From contig CALEJT010000071.1 in NCBI GenBank assembly GCA_937898685.1, positions 1 through 64,000 on the forward strand: a stretch of 64,000 bases of DNA, in the 5' to 3' direction. This DNA is from an uncultured Gammaproteobacteria bacterium (lineage in GTDB: Bacteria > Pseudomonadota > Gammaproteobacteria > Pseudomonadales > Pseudohongiellaceae). A model generated the notes under the pieces. It ran no database searches, was not told where the DNA came from, and worked only from the letters and a program-made list of their open reading frames with translations. A program made the translations under genes and the position numbers. Below are positions 7,276 through 14,904 of the stretch, piece after piece; the stretch's first letter is position 1, and the number at the start of each line of letters is the position of its first letter.

Positions 7276-8691
7276 TTATGGCGTGTAGGTGAAGGTCTTG
7301 TTGCCGTGTTTCAGGCTGAGCTTGGTGCCACCCGTGGTGCGCGCCGTGCGGCCGATCACCTTGGCTTCGATGTTGAACTTCTTCGCCACCTGGATCACTG
7401 CCTTGGCGTCCTTCGGCTTGCAGTAGACCTCCATGCGGTGGCCCATGTTGAAGACCTTGTACATCTCTTTCCAGGCCGTGCCCGAGGCTTCCTGAATCGC
7501 CTTGAAGATCGGCGGCGTGGGGAAGAGATCGTCCTTGATGAAGTGCACCTTGTCACCGAACTTGAGGCACTTGGTCTGGCCACCGCCGGAGCAGTGCACG
7601 AGGCCTTGGATCAGGCCCGGATATTCATCCAGCAAGGTGTAGATGATCGGCGCATAGGTGCGCGTGGGACTGAGCAGCGCTTCTCCGACCGTCAGTGAGG
7701 AGCCGGGCAGACGATCTTCGAGGTGATAGGGGCCACAGTAGCGCAGATCGGGTGCCACGTTGGGGTCGAAGGTTTCCGGATATTTGTGCGCGTAGTAGGG
7801 CGCCAGCATGTCGTGGCGAGCGCTGGTCAAACCGTTGCTGCCGATGCCGCTGTTTTCCTGATCTTCGTAGCTGGCCTTGCCGGTGGAAGAAAGACCGACG
7901 ATGACGAGGCCCGGCTTGATGCCTTCGCCCGTGATCACGTCCTTCTTCTTCATCACGGCCACGGCGCAGCTATCCACCACCAAGGTGCCGGTGAGGTCGC
8001 CGACGTCGGCGGTTTCACCACCACCACTGTAGATGTTCACACCCTGCTGACGCAGCTTCGCCAGGAATTTCTCGCTGCCGGCAATCAGGCTCGCAATCAC
8101 TTCGCCCGGGCAGTTGAGCGCGTTGCGGTTCACCGTGTTGGAAATCAGGATGCGGCCATTGACGCCGACGCAGAGCAGGTCGTCGAGGTTCATCACGATC
8201 GAATCCTGCGCGATGCCTTCGAACACCTGCGGATCACCGCTTTCCTTGTAGGCCAGGTAGGCGAGGATGGACTTCGTCCCGCTGCCGTCGGAATGGATGA
8301 TGTTGCAGTTGTCCGGATTGCCGGTGAGGAAGTCTTCCGTGATCTTGCAGAAGGCGCGGCGGAAGAGGCCGTGATCCAGCTTGTCCACCACCTTGTGCAC
8401 TTCGGTCTTGTCGGAAGAAACCCCGCGGGCCTGATAACGGCCGATGCTCTCGTCCTTCTCCGCCACCTGATAGCCGCTGCGCGGTGCGGCCTTGATGAGG
8501 CCTCGGAATTCCAGCATGCGCATCGCCTTGGCGACGGTGTTCACCGCCAGGTCGTGCTCCTTCGCAAGTGCGCGCAGCGAGGGCAAACGTGTGCCGGGTT
8601 TGAGTTCACCGGCGTTGATCTTGAAGTGGATCTGGTCGACCAACTGCTGGAAGACGGGAACGGTGCTGTGGGAATCGAGGGAAAGTTTCAT
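7276..8691 (-). CDS. GntR-type DNA-binding domain fused to AIR synthase (PurM)
   Basis: The 471-residue protein joins two domains in one frame. Residues about 11-77 are a GntR-family winged helix (VFQQLVDQIHFKINAGELK, TRLPSLRALAKEHDLAVNT, GLIKAAPRSGYQV). Residues about 83-471 are a complete phosphoribosylformylglycinamidine cyclo-ligase of the type common in Bacteroidetes: RYQARGVSSDK, HSDGSGTKS, GIAQDSIVMNLDDLLCVG, GGGETADVGDL, GSNGLTSARHDM, LSPTRTYAPII. PurM makes aminoimidazole ribotide in purine synthesis. The start at 8691 is the Met that begins the GntR homology; the longer frame to 8799 would run through the palindrome at 8708-8733. I infer a bifunctional or ligand-sensing regulator, perhaps autoregulated. 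Both domains are recognised with confidence; the combined function is not known to me. Confidence 0.88.
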   Translation of the reverse strand: MKLSLDSHSTVPVFQQLVDQIHFKINAGELKPGTRLPSLRALAKEHDLAVNTVAKAMRMLEFRGLIKAAPRSGYQVAEKDESIGRYQARGVSSDKTEVHKVVDKLDHGLFRRAFCKITEDFLTGNPDNCNIIHSDGSGTKSILAYLAYKESGDPQVFEGIAQDSIVMNLDDLLCVGVNGRILISNTVNRNALNCPGEVIASLIAGSEKFLAKLRQQGVNIYSGGGETADVGDLTGTLVVDSCAVAVMKKKDVITGEGIKPGLVIVGLSSTGKASYEDQENSGIGSNGLTSARHDMLAPYYAHKYPETFDPNVAPDLRYCGPYHLEDRLPGSSLTVGEALLSPTRTYAPIIYTLLDEYPGLIQGLVHCSGGGQTKCLKFGDKVHFIKDDLFPTPPIFKAIQEASGTAWKEMYKVFNMGHRMEVYCKPKDAKAVIQVAKKFNIEAKVIGRTARTTGGTKLSLKHGNKTFTYTP

Positions 8692-8707
8692 GGGGAGGGT
8701 CTCGGCA

Positions 8708-8733
8708 ATCTGTATCACTACTTTGATACAGAT
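8708..8733. promoter_or_regulatory. palindrome upstream of the GntR-PurM gene, candidate operator
   Basis: ATCTGTATC (8708-8716) and GATACAGAT (8725-8733) are perfect reverse complements with an 8-nt spacer. The element begins 17 nt upstream of the GntR-PurM start codon on the minus strand, where a bound dimer would block transcription. GntR regulators bind such palindromes as dimers, so self-binding is the natural inference. Confidence 0.65.
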
Positions 8734-8891
8734 GCGCCGAAAAGGCAAGTAACGATTCGCATTGGTGTGCGAGTGCAGGGCGTTGTGAGCGAGGCGCAAC
8801 TACTGGTTGATGCGGGCGTCGCGCTTCCACATAATCCAGGACTTTCGCGTAGTTGGACAATCAAACTCTTTAGACAGCACGAGCCCTGGTC

Positions 8892-10229
8892 ATGGAAAAC
8901 TTGGTTTGGAATACGGACATGCTGGCCTCCGGCCTGATCCTGTTCGTCACCTTTGTTCTCATCTTCACCGAAGGTCTGCATCACATCCATCGTGCCAAGG
9001 TGGCACTTGGCGGTGCCGCAGTGATGATGGTGGTGGGGCAGCTGATGGGGTTCTACAACCCCGAGCTGGCGTTGGAAGCGATCGACTGGAACGTGGTGTT
9101 CCTGCTCGGCGCGATGATGACGGTGATCGCCATCATGGTACCGACCGGCGGCTTCCAGGCCATTGCCTTCAACATTGCGCGTTTGTGTGGCGGTAACCAG
9201 GTGCTGCTGCTGTCGATGTTGGGCGCCGCAGTGAGCGGTCTCTCGATGCTGCTCGACAACGTCACCACCGTGGTGATCTTCGGGCCGCTCATCATCCTCA
9301 TCGCGCAGAGCATGGGTGTGAGCCCCGTTCCCTATCTGCTCGCCGCCGCGATCCTGTCGAACACCGGTGGGGTCGCGACGCTGGTGGGTGATCCGCCCAA
9401 CCTGATGATCGGTTCGGCCGCTTCGATCGACTTCACCACTTTCTTCATTCACATGGGCGGCATCACGCTCGTCGCGTGGCTCGGCACCCTGGCGGCGGTC
9501 TGCTTCCTGTTCCGCAAGGAGCTTGCCATTCGTCCCGACCTCAGCTCGATGGTGCAGGGCGAGGGCGTCACCGACCGCTACACCTGGAACTGCGCCATCG
9601 GTGTGCTGGTGCTGATGGTGATCGGTTTCCTCTTCCACGGTGCGCTGCATTGGGAAGCTTGGGTGGTCTCGGGCATGGGCTTGACGCTGCTGCTTCTGCT
9701 CGTGAAGCACATCGAACTCGACGAGTATTTCGCGAAAGCCGAGTTGAGTCTGCTGGTGTTCTTCCTGGCGCTCTTCGTCATCATCGGTGGTGTCGAGCAC
9801 AGCCGTTTCCTCGAATACGTTGCGCAGTTCATCGTGCCCTTCGTGCAGGAGGATCTCTTCGTCGCCACGCTGGTATTGATGTGGGCGGCGGCGATCCTGT
9901 CAGCCGCGATCGATAACATTCCCTTCACCGCTGCGATGATTCCGATCCTGCTCGGCATGGAAGCGCAGGGTGTGAACGTCACGCCGCTGTGGTGGGCGCT
10001 GGCCGCTGGTGCGGGTCTCGGTGGCAACGGTACGCACATCGGCGCGAGCGCCAACGTGTTCGTGGTGTCGATCTCGGAAAAACTGGCGCGGCAGACAGGT
10101 CGTCCGGAACTGGCGATCACGCCGGGTCTGTGGTTCCGCAAGGGTACGCCGGTGATGATCTTCACCTTGCTGATCTGCACCGCGGTATTTGCGCTGTTCT
10201 TCGAGTTCTACAGCACGCCGCTGCGTTGA
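8892..10229 (+). CDS. ArsB/NhaD-type (SLC13-like) ion transporter
   Basis: The 445-residue polytopic membrane protein has about 11-12 hydrophobic helices. It carries ion-transporter superfamily signatures seen in ArsB, NhaD and P-protein: LDNVTTVVIFGPLIILIA in the first half, LVGDPPNLMIGSAA in the middle and AIDNIPFTAAMIPI plus GGNGTHIGASANV in the second half. This repeated N-x-x-x-x-x-x-P and GD/GG-x-x-N-x-x-I arrangement marks the two inverted repeats. It probably works as a Na+/H+ antiporter or anion carrier. It diverges from GntR-PurM across 200 nt and is closed by the hairpin at 10247-10272. No good Shine-Dalgarno is visible before the ATG. Confidence 0.8.
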   Translation: MENLVWNTDMLASGLILFVTFVLIFTEGLHHIHRAKVALGGAAVMMVVGQLMGFYNPELALEAIDWNVVFLLGAMMTVIAIMVPTGGFQAIAFNIARLCGGNQVLLLSMLGAAVSGLSMLLDNVTTVVIFGPLIILIAQSMGVSPVPYLLAAAILSNTGGVATLVGDPPNLMIGSAASIDFTTFFIHMGGITLVAWLGTLAAVCFLFRKELAIRPDLSSMVQGEGVTDRYTWNCAIGVLVLMVIGFLFHGALHWEAWVVSGMGLTLLLLLVKHIELDEYFAKAELSLLVFFLALFVIIGGVEHSRFLEYVAQFIVPFVQEDLFVATLVLMWAAAILSAAIDNIPFTAAMIPILLGMEAQGVNVTPLWWALAAGAGLGGNGTHIGASANVFVVSISEKLARQTGRPELAITPGLWFRKGTPVMIFTLLICTAVFALFFEFYSTPLR

Positions 10230-10246
10230 TTGTCGATAATGTCACC

Positions 10247-10272
10247 AAAGGGCCGCCAATTGCCGGCCCTTT
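10247..10272. terminator. bidirectional terminator hairpin
   Basis: AAAGGGCCG (10247-10255) pairs with CGGCCCTTT (10264-10272) over an 8-nt loop. It lies between the convergent ion transporter and molybdenum hydroxylase genes and has A and T flanks on its two sides, so it can serve both. Confidence 0.75.
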
Positions 10273-10277
10273 GCTTT

Positions 10278-12488
10278 CTAGGCCAAGGCGGCGAGCACGC
10301 GTTCCGATGTGAACGGATAGTGATGCAGGCGCCGTCCTGTGGCATCGAAGAAGGCATTGGCAATCGCGGCTGCGGCGGCAGCCATCACCTCTTCGCCCGC
10401 ACCTGAAGGCTCCTCTTGCAGACGTTGCACGATCACCGGCGTGATACGTGGGCAGTCCTGCATGCGCAGGATGGGGTAGGAGGCCCAATCGAGACTGGTG
10501 ACACCGCGTGTATCGAAAGTGACTTCTTCGAGCAGCATGCGGCTCGCGGTCTGCACCAGCTGGCCGATGATCTGGTTTTCGACGTTGGCAGGATTCACCA
10601 CACGCCCGGCGTCGATGGCGCCGACCAGATGCAGGATGCGTACCTTGCCCGTGGTGCGATTCACTTCGATTTCGGCAACGGCGCCGCCCCACGACGCGAG
10701 ATGGGTGCCGAGCCCGATGCCGCGTCCACGCACCACTGCGTTCTGTGAAAGATTGCTGGCCGCCACACGTGGCTCCCAATTGGCCGCTTGCGCTGCGGCA
10801 TCGAGCACGCCCAGCCAGCGTTCATCGGCGATGTTGCGGCGGCGGAATTCGTAAGGGTCGATGCCGAGTTGATGAGCGAGATCATCGATGCCTTGTTCGG
10901 AGATGAAGCAGAACGAGAGATCGAGTGGCGAACGCAGCCAGGCGCCCTTCAGATAGTCGAGTCCGTCGACGTGATGATTGACGAGCTTGAGGTTGGGAAT
11001 GCGATACATACCGCCCAACACGAGCGGATTGATTTGCTGCGCCGCCATTGCCGGCCACTCCGACGCCGGCGTGTCGGTGGCGCTCTGTGCAGTGGTTTCG
11101 ATCAGTGACCAATGATGCTGCCAGCCCTCGTATTCATAGCTGAGCAGCTTGCCTTCGGCATCGGCACTGGCGCGCATGCGACCGACATGGGCGGGGCCGT
11201 AGGTGTCCCAACCATGTTCGTCCCAACGCATGAACTGCACGCGCACCGGTGCACCGGCCAGTTTCGACAACAGCACCGCCGCTTGCGCTGCGTCATCCCA
11301 GCAGGAATGCCCAAACGTGCCCGAGCTTTCGAAGTACTGCACACGCACCTGCTCCGGCGCCATGCCCAACAGTGCGGCGACGTTGTTGCGTGTGCTGTAA
11401 ATGTCCTGCGACGCGCACATCAGCAGCACGCTGTCATCTCGCACAGCAGCCACGGCGCAGTTGGGTGCAAAGGGCGCATGCGCCTGATAGGGACCAGTGC
11501 CTGCGAAGGAAGTCGTAGCGGCCACGCCGGTGATGGCGGTGACATCGCCTTCCTCGCGGACGAGACGGTCATTGGTCGGACCACTCAGCATCTTTTCGAA
11601 AAGTCCTGCATTGCCCGGCAGATTCTCGGGACGTTCCCAACTCACTTCGAGGTCCCGCGCCGCGCGCACCGCATCCCATTCGCGTGGTGCGACAACGCCA
11701 AGGAAATTGCCCTGACGTAGCACGCGCGCACCGGGGATGTGGTTGATCGAATCTTCACGCACGGAAACGAGTCGAACGCCATCGCGATAGGCGCCCTGAC
11801 CACGGGGCCGCACGATGCGGCCATGCAACATGCCGGGTAGTCGCTGGTGCTGTAGATAGGGATAGGTGCCGGTGAGCTTCGCTGCGAGATCCTTGCGCGG
11901 CAGCGCCACGCCGACGAGTTTGTACTCGTTCGGCGCCTTCAACGGCGCAGTGCCGCCGATGGTGAGTTCGAAGCGACGATCGCCAATCAGATCGCCATAG
12001 GTGGTGAAGGCATTGTCATCGCCACGTCCGCTGACGATGCCGTTCTCGACGCGCAGGCGCGAGGCCGGCAGGAACAATTGTTCGGCGGCGAGAGTAAGCA
12101 GGACCTGGCGTGCTTCCGCTGCCGCACGTTGCACCTGCGGTGCGCCGCGGCGCATCGCCGAACTCGAATAGGTGCCGCCCTGGTTGGGACTCGTTCCCGT
12201 GGCGAGCGGCGCCACTCTCATCTGATCGAGGCCGAGATCGAGTTCCTCTGCCGCTACTTGCAGCAGTGCCGTACTGCAACCCTGGCCCAGTTCCGCGAAG
12301 CCGATGTAAAGCGTCGCGGTATTGTCGGAATGAATCGCGAGCCAACTGTCGAGTTGGTTGGGATCGGGTGTCGCAACGGCAGAAGAAGTTGGCTGAGCGA
12401 AGCTTTGCGGCAGGAAGTTGAAACCGACGATGAGTGCACCACCACTCTTGATCAGTTCACGTCTGGTCAGGCGCAGAGGGGTGTTCAT
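10278..12488 (-). CDS. molybdopterin-binding subunit of a xanthine-dehydrogenase-family hydroxylase (IorB-like)
   Basis: The 736-residue large subunit begins with a twin-arginine signal (LTRRELIKSGGALIVGFNF, about 6-24), pointing to export of the folded enzyme to the periplasm. Its arrangement is that of isoquinoline 1-oxidoreductase beta subunits: GFAELGQGCSTALLQVAAEE near the N-terminus, GTGPYQAHAPFAPNCAVA in the middle and the active-site Glu in SGAGEEVMAAAAAAIANAF near the C-terminus. It would hydroxylate a heteroaromatic compound or aldehyde using molybdopterin cytosine dinucleotide. It overlaps the 2Fe-2S subunit by 4 nt. No cytochrome or XdhC-type maturation gene adjoins it. The substrate is unknown. 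Confidence 0.87.
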   Translation of the reverse strand: MNTPLRLTRRELIKSGGALIVGFNFLPQSFAQPTSSAVATPDPNQLDSWLAIHSDNTATLYIGFAELGQGCSTALLQVAAEELDLGLDQMRVAPLATGTSPNQGGTYSSSAMRRGAPQVQRAAAEARQVLLTLAAEQLFLPASRLRVENGIVSGRGDDNAFTTYGDLIGDRRFELTIGGTAPLKAPNEYKLVGVALPRKDLAAKLTGTYPYLQHQRLPGMLHGRIVRPRGQGAYRDGVRLVSVREDSINHIPGARVLRQGNFLGVVAPREWDAVRAARDLEVSWERPENLPGNAGLFEKMLSGPTNDRLVREEGDVTAITGVAATTSFAGTGPYQAHAPFAPNCAVAAVRDDSVLLMCASQDIYSTRNNVAALLGMAPEQVRVQYFESSGTFGHSCWDDAAQAAVLLSKLAGAPVRVQFMRWDEHGWDTYGPAHVGRMRASADAEGKLLSYEYEGWQHHWSLIETTAQSATDTPASEWPAMAAQQINPLVLGGMYRIPNLKLVNHHVDGLDYLKGAWLRSPLDLSFCFISEQGIDDLAHQLGIDPYEFRRRNIADERWLGVLDAAAQAANWEPRVAASNLSQNAVVRGRGIGLGTHLASWGGAVAEIEVNRTTGKVRILHLVGAIDAGRVVNPANVENQIIGQLVQTASRMLLEEVTFDTRGVTSLDWASYPILRMQDCPRITPVIVQRLQEEPSGAGEEVMAAAAAAIANAFFDATGRRLHHYPFTSERVLAALA

Positions 12489-12994
12489 GCCTGCTCCTGC
12501 ATCTTGGCAGCCGCGCGTTGAATCGCGCCGATGATCTTGGGATAGGTACCACAGCGGCAGAGGTGCCCATCGAGTGCGGCACGTATTGCCGCTTCATCCG
12601 GCGCTGGATTGCGTTCGAGCAATTCCGTGGCCTTGATGAGGATGCCGTTGTAGCAGTAGCCGCATTGTGGCGCTTGTTCGGTCAGCATCGCTTCCTGTAG
12701 CGGCGTCATGGGCGGCACACGCTCGAGCCCGCGTGCCTCGGCATAGCGGGCCGGTAATCCTTCCAAGGTCGTCACGCGCTTGCCGCTGACGGCGGAAAGC
12801 GGTGTGACACATGAACGCACTTCCACATCGTCGAGCAGCACCGAACACGACCCACATTGCGCAAGACCACAGCCGAAACGCGGCCCCTGTAGACCGAGCT
12901 CGTCACTCAGAACGTACAGCAAAGGAGTATCGGGCGACGAACTCACGCTTTGCGTCGCGCCATTGAGGATGAAGGTGGTTTCTTCGGTTGCCAT
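12485..12994 (-). CDS. (2Fe-2S) subunit of molybdenum hydroxylase (IorA-like)
   Basis: The 169-residue protein has an N-terminal plant-type ferredoxin domain (about 5-80) with cysteines in FGCGLAQCGSCSVLLDD and a later Cys in VRSC. The C-terminal alpha-helical 2Fe-2S domain (about 85-160) carries QCGYCYNG and LCRCGTYPKI. It passes electrons from the molybdenum site of the partner subunit to an acceptor that is not encoded nearby. The start at 12994 removes an upstream extension without homology. It precedes and overlaps the large subunit gene (ATGA), as in iorAB operons. Confidence 0.88.
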   Translation of the reverse strand: MATEETTFILNGATQSVSSSPDTPLLYVLSDELGLQGPRFGCGLAQCGSCSVLLDDVEVRSCVTPLSAVSGKRVTTLEGLPARYAEARGLERVPPMTPLQEAMLTEQAPQCGYCYNGILIKATELLERNPAPDEAAIRAALDGHLCRCGTYPKIIGAIQRAAAKMQEQA

Positions 12995-13218
12995 GAGCAA
13001 GCTCCTGTGTTGGCGCGATGGTAGCCAAGCTGTCGGAAACACGCACCCTCATCCGAGCGCAGCGTTCAAGAATGGGTCAACTTGGTACCACCCAAATCTT
13101 GCGGTAAGGTTCAGCCAGCGCGTCGCCTCGTGTGCGCGCGGCGACTTCTCCGAAGCAAGTCCGCTTCAACAAGATCAAGAAGAAACTGACTAAGCCTGGA
13201 AAGAGAGGAGTGCACTTC

Positions 13219-14193
13219 ATGACGATACGTCCTGTGATACCCCTGTTGTTCTGCGCCTGGTTGAGTGCATGTTCTGGTGGTGGTGATGCCGGTCTTCCTA
13301 CCGGACCACTGACTCAGATCGAGACTGATCGCGAAAGTCTCACCGCGCTGGTGCCGCACTACTTGGCGGCGTTGGTGGCACACGACACCTCCCGGGTGCC
13401 GGTGGCGGAGAATGCCGTGTTCGTGGAGAACGCGCAGCGTCTGAAGCCCGGTGAAGGTCTCTGGCAGAGTGCCTCCGGTGCCGCCAGCGAATTCCGTCTC
13501 ATCGTGGCCGATCCGGAATCCAAACAGGTAGGTGCCATCGTGATGATGGAAGAAGAGGGCAAGCCGATCGAGTTGGGCCTGCGGTTGCAGGTGGAAGACG
13601 GCAAGCTGGTGGCGATGGAACATCTCATCGCACGCAACCTGCGCGAGAATGCGTTGCCGAATCTGGAAACGGTGCGGCCGGGCTTTCTCACGGAAATCCC
13701 CGCATCGCAACGGCTGAGCCGGCAGGAGCTGTTGCAGATCGGCAGTTCCTACTATGAGGCTTTGGATAAGAACGACGGTAGTCTCGCGCCCTTCGCCGAT
13801 GATTGCGTGCGCCGCGAGAACGGCATCCAGGTCACCGGCAATCCGAAGGTGGAAGGCGCAACCGGCACCGCGCTCTTCGGTCAGTTCGGTTGTGCCGAGC
13901 AGCTCGATACCGGCGCCATGGCCTACATCGATCGCATCAACAATCGCCGCATCACCATTGCCGACCCGGTGACGGGGCTCGTGTTCGGCCTTTCGCACTT
14001 CCGTCACTCGATGGAGCAGAAGGTCTATCCGATCAAGGGCGTCGAGGGCGTGACGGAACACACGGTGAATTTCGATCCCTTCGATCTGCCGGCGGCGCAC
14101 GTCTTCAAGATCGGTGCCGACAAGAAGATTCATGAAATCGAAGCCATGGGCTTCATGTTGCCCTACAACTCACCCACGGGTTGGGGCTGGTAA
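13219..14193 (+). CDS. lipoprotein of unknown function
   Basis: The 324-residue protein begins with a lipoprotein signal (about 1-18) whose lipobox LSAC is followed by SGGGD, so the mature Cys would be lipidated. Residues +2/+3 (Ser, Gly) favour the outer membrane. The body holds two similar halves: LVPHYLAALVAHDTSRVPVAENAV near the start and IGSSYYEALDKNDGSLAPFADDCV in the second half, both resembling helix 1 and the following turn of NTF2/SnoaL-like folds. I therefore suggest a tandem NTF2-like protein, with low certainty. AGAGAGGAG lies 9 nt before the ATG. The gene is followed after 15 nt by a DUF2490 gene and probably shares its transcript. Confidence 0.65.
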   Translation: MTIRPVIPLLFCAWLSACSGGGDAGLPTGPLTQIETDRESLTALVPHYLAALVAHDTSRVPVAENAVFVENAQRLKPGEGLWQSASGAASEFRLIVADPESKQVGAIVMMEEEGKPIELGLRLQVEDGKLVAMEHLIARNLRENALPNLETVRPGFLTEIPASQRLSRQELLQIGSSYYEALDKNDGSLAPFADDCVRRENGIQVTGNPKVEGATGTALFGQFGCAEQLDTGAMAYIDRINNRRITIADPVTGLVFGLSHFRHSMEQKVYPIKGVEGVTEHTVNFDPFDLPAAHVFKIGADKKIHEIEAMGFMLPYNSPTGWGW

Positions 14194-14208
14194 TCCTCAG
14201 GAGGGAAG

Positions 14209-14904
14209 ATGCATCGAGCGTTGCTCGCGGTCGTTTGTCTGTCGTTGTGTGCGCTCGATGCGCAGGCTCAGTTCGACGAAGACGAGTTGGGTGCCTGGTA
14301 CATGTTCATGTGGACCAAGAACCCGGCTCCTGATTCGCAGTGGGGACTGCAAGGGGACGTGCAGCATCGCAACTGGGATCGTGGGGGCGATCTCGAACAG
14401 TTGCTCGTTCGTGGTGGTCTCACCTGGACGCCGGAAGGCAGTCGTAACAAGTACACCTTCGGTGTCGCCCACGTGACTTCCGGTGCCTATGGACCGAGTG
14501 ATGCCAAGACCAGGGAACGGCGTCTCTATCAGGAAGCCTTGATTCCGCAGACCTGGGGTGAACGCGCGCAGTTCACGCATCGCTTTCGCCTCGAGCAGCG
14601 CGATCTCGATGGGCAGAGCGCGCGCAACCGCATTCGCTACTTTCTCGGGCTGAACTATCCGCTCAACCAGGCCACGCTGTCGAAGGGTGCAGTGTACGTG
14701 GCGCTTTACAACGAACTCTTCTTCAACTTGGAGCAGGACATTGGTAAGGGGCGGCAGGTCGATTACTTCGATCGCAATCGCGCCTATGCCGCCCTGGGTT
14801 ACGGCGTGGCGGATCGTTCCAGGGTGCAGTTCGGTTACATGCACCAGCGCTTGGACGAACTTGGCAAGGGACAGCTGCAGCTGAGCTGGGTGCAGACTTT
14901 CTAA
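14209..14904 (+). CDS. DUF2490 family outer-membrane-type protein
   Basis: The 231-residue protein starts with a signal peptide (about 1-20, cleavage near AQA/QFDED). It continues with alternating aromatic beta-strand sequence (WGLQGDVQHRNWD, YTFGVAHVTSG, RFRLEQRDLDG, RIRYFLGLNYPL, LYNELFFNLEQ) and ends in a terminal aromatic residue (SWVQTF), the usual signal for outer-membrane beta-barrel assembly. This is the DUF2490 pattern; the family has no settled function. AGGAGGG lies just upstream of the ATG. It follows the lipoprotein gene closely, and its stop overlaps the stop of the convergent CBS gene by 3 nt. Confidence 0.75.
   Translation: MHRALLAVVCLSLCALDAQAQFDEDELGAWYMFMWTKNPAPDSQWGLQGDVQHRNWDRGGDLEQLLVRGGLTWTPEGSRNKYTFGVAHVTSGAYGPSDAKTRERRLYQEALIPQTWGERAQFTHRFRLEQRDLDGQSARNRIRYFLGLNYPLNQATLSKGAVYVALYNELFFNLEQDIGKGRQVDYFDRNRAYAALGYGVADRSRVQFGYMHQRLDELGKGQLQLSWVQTF

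Noticed and set aside
8718..9800. Open frame antisense to the ion transporter
   Set aside because: His/Gln/Glu-rich low-complexity translation, overlaps a clear membrane protein gene, no start signals.
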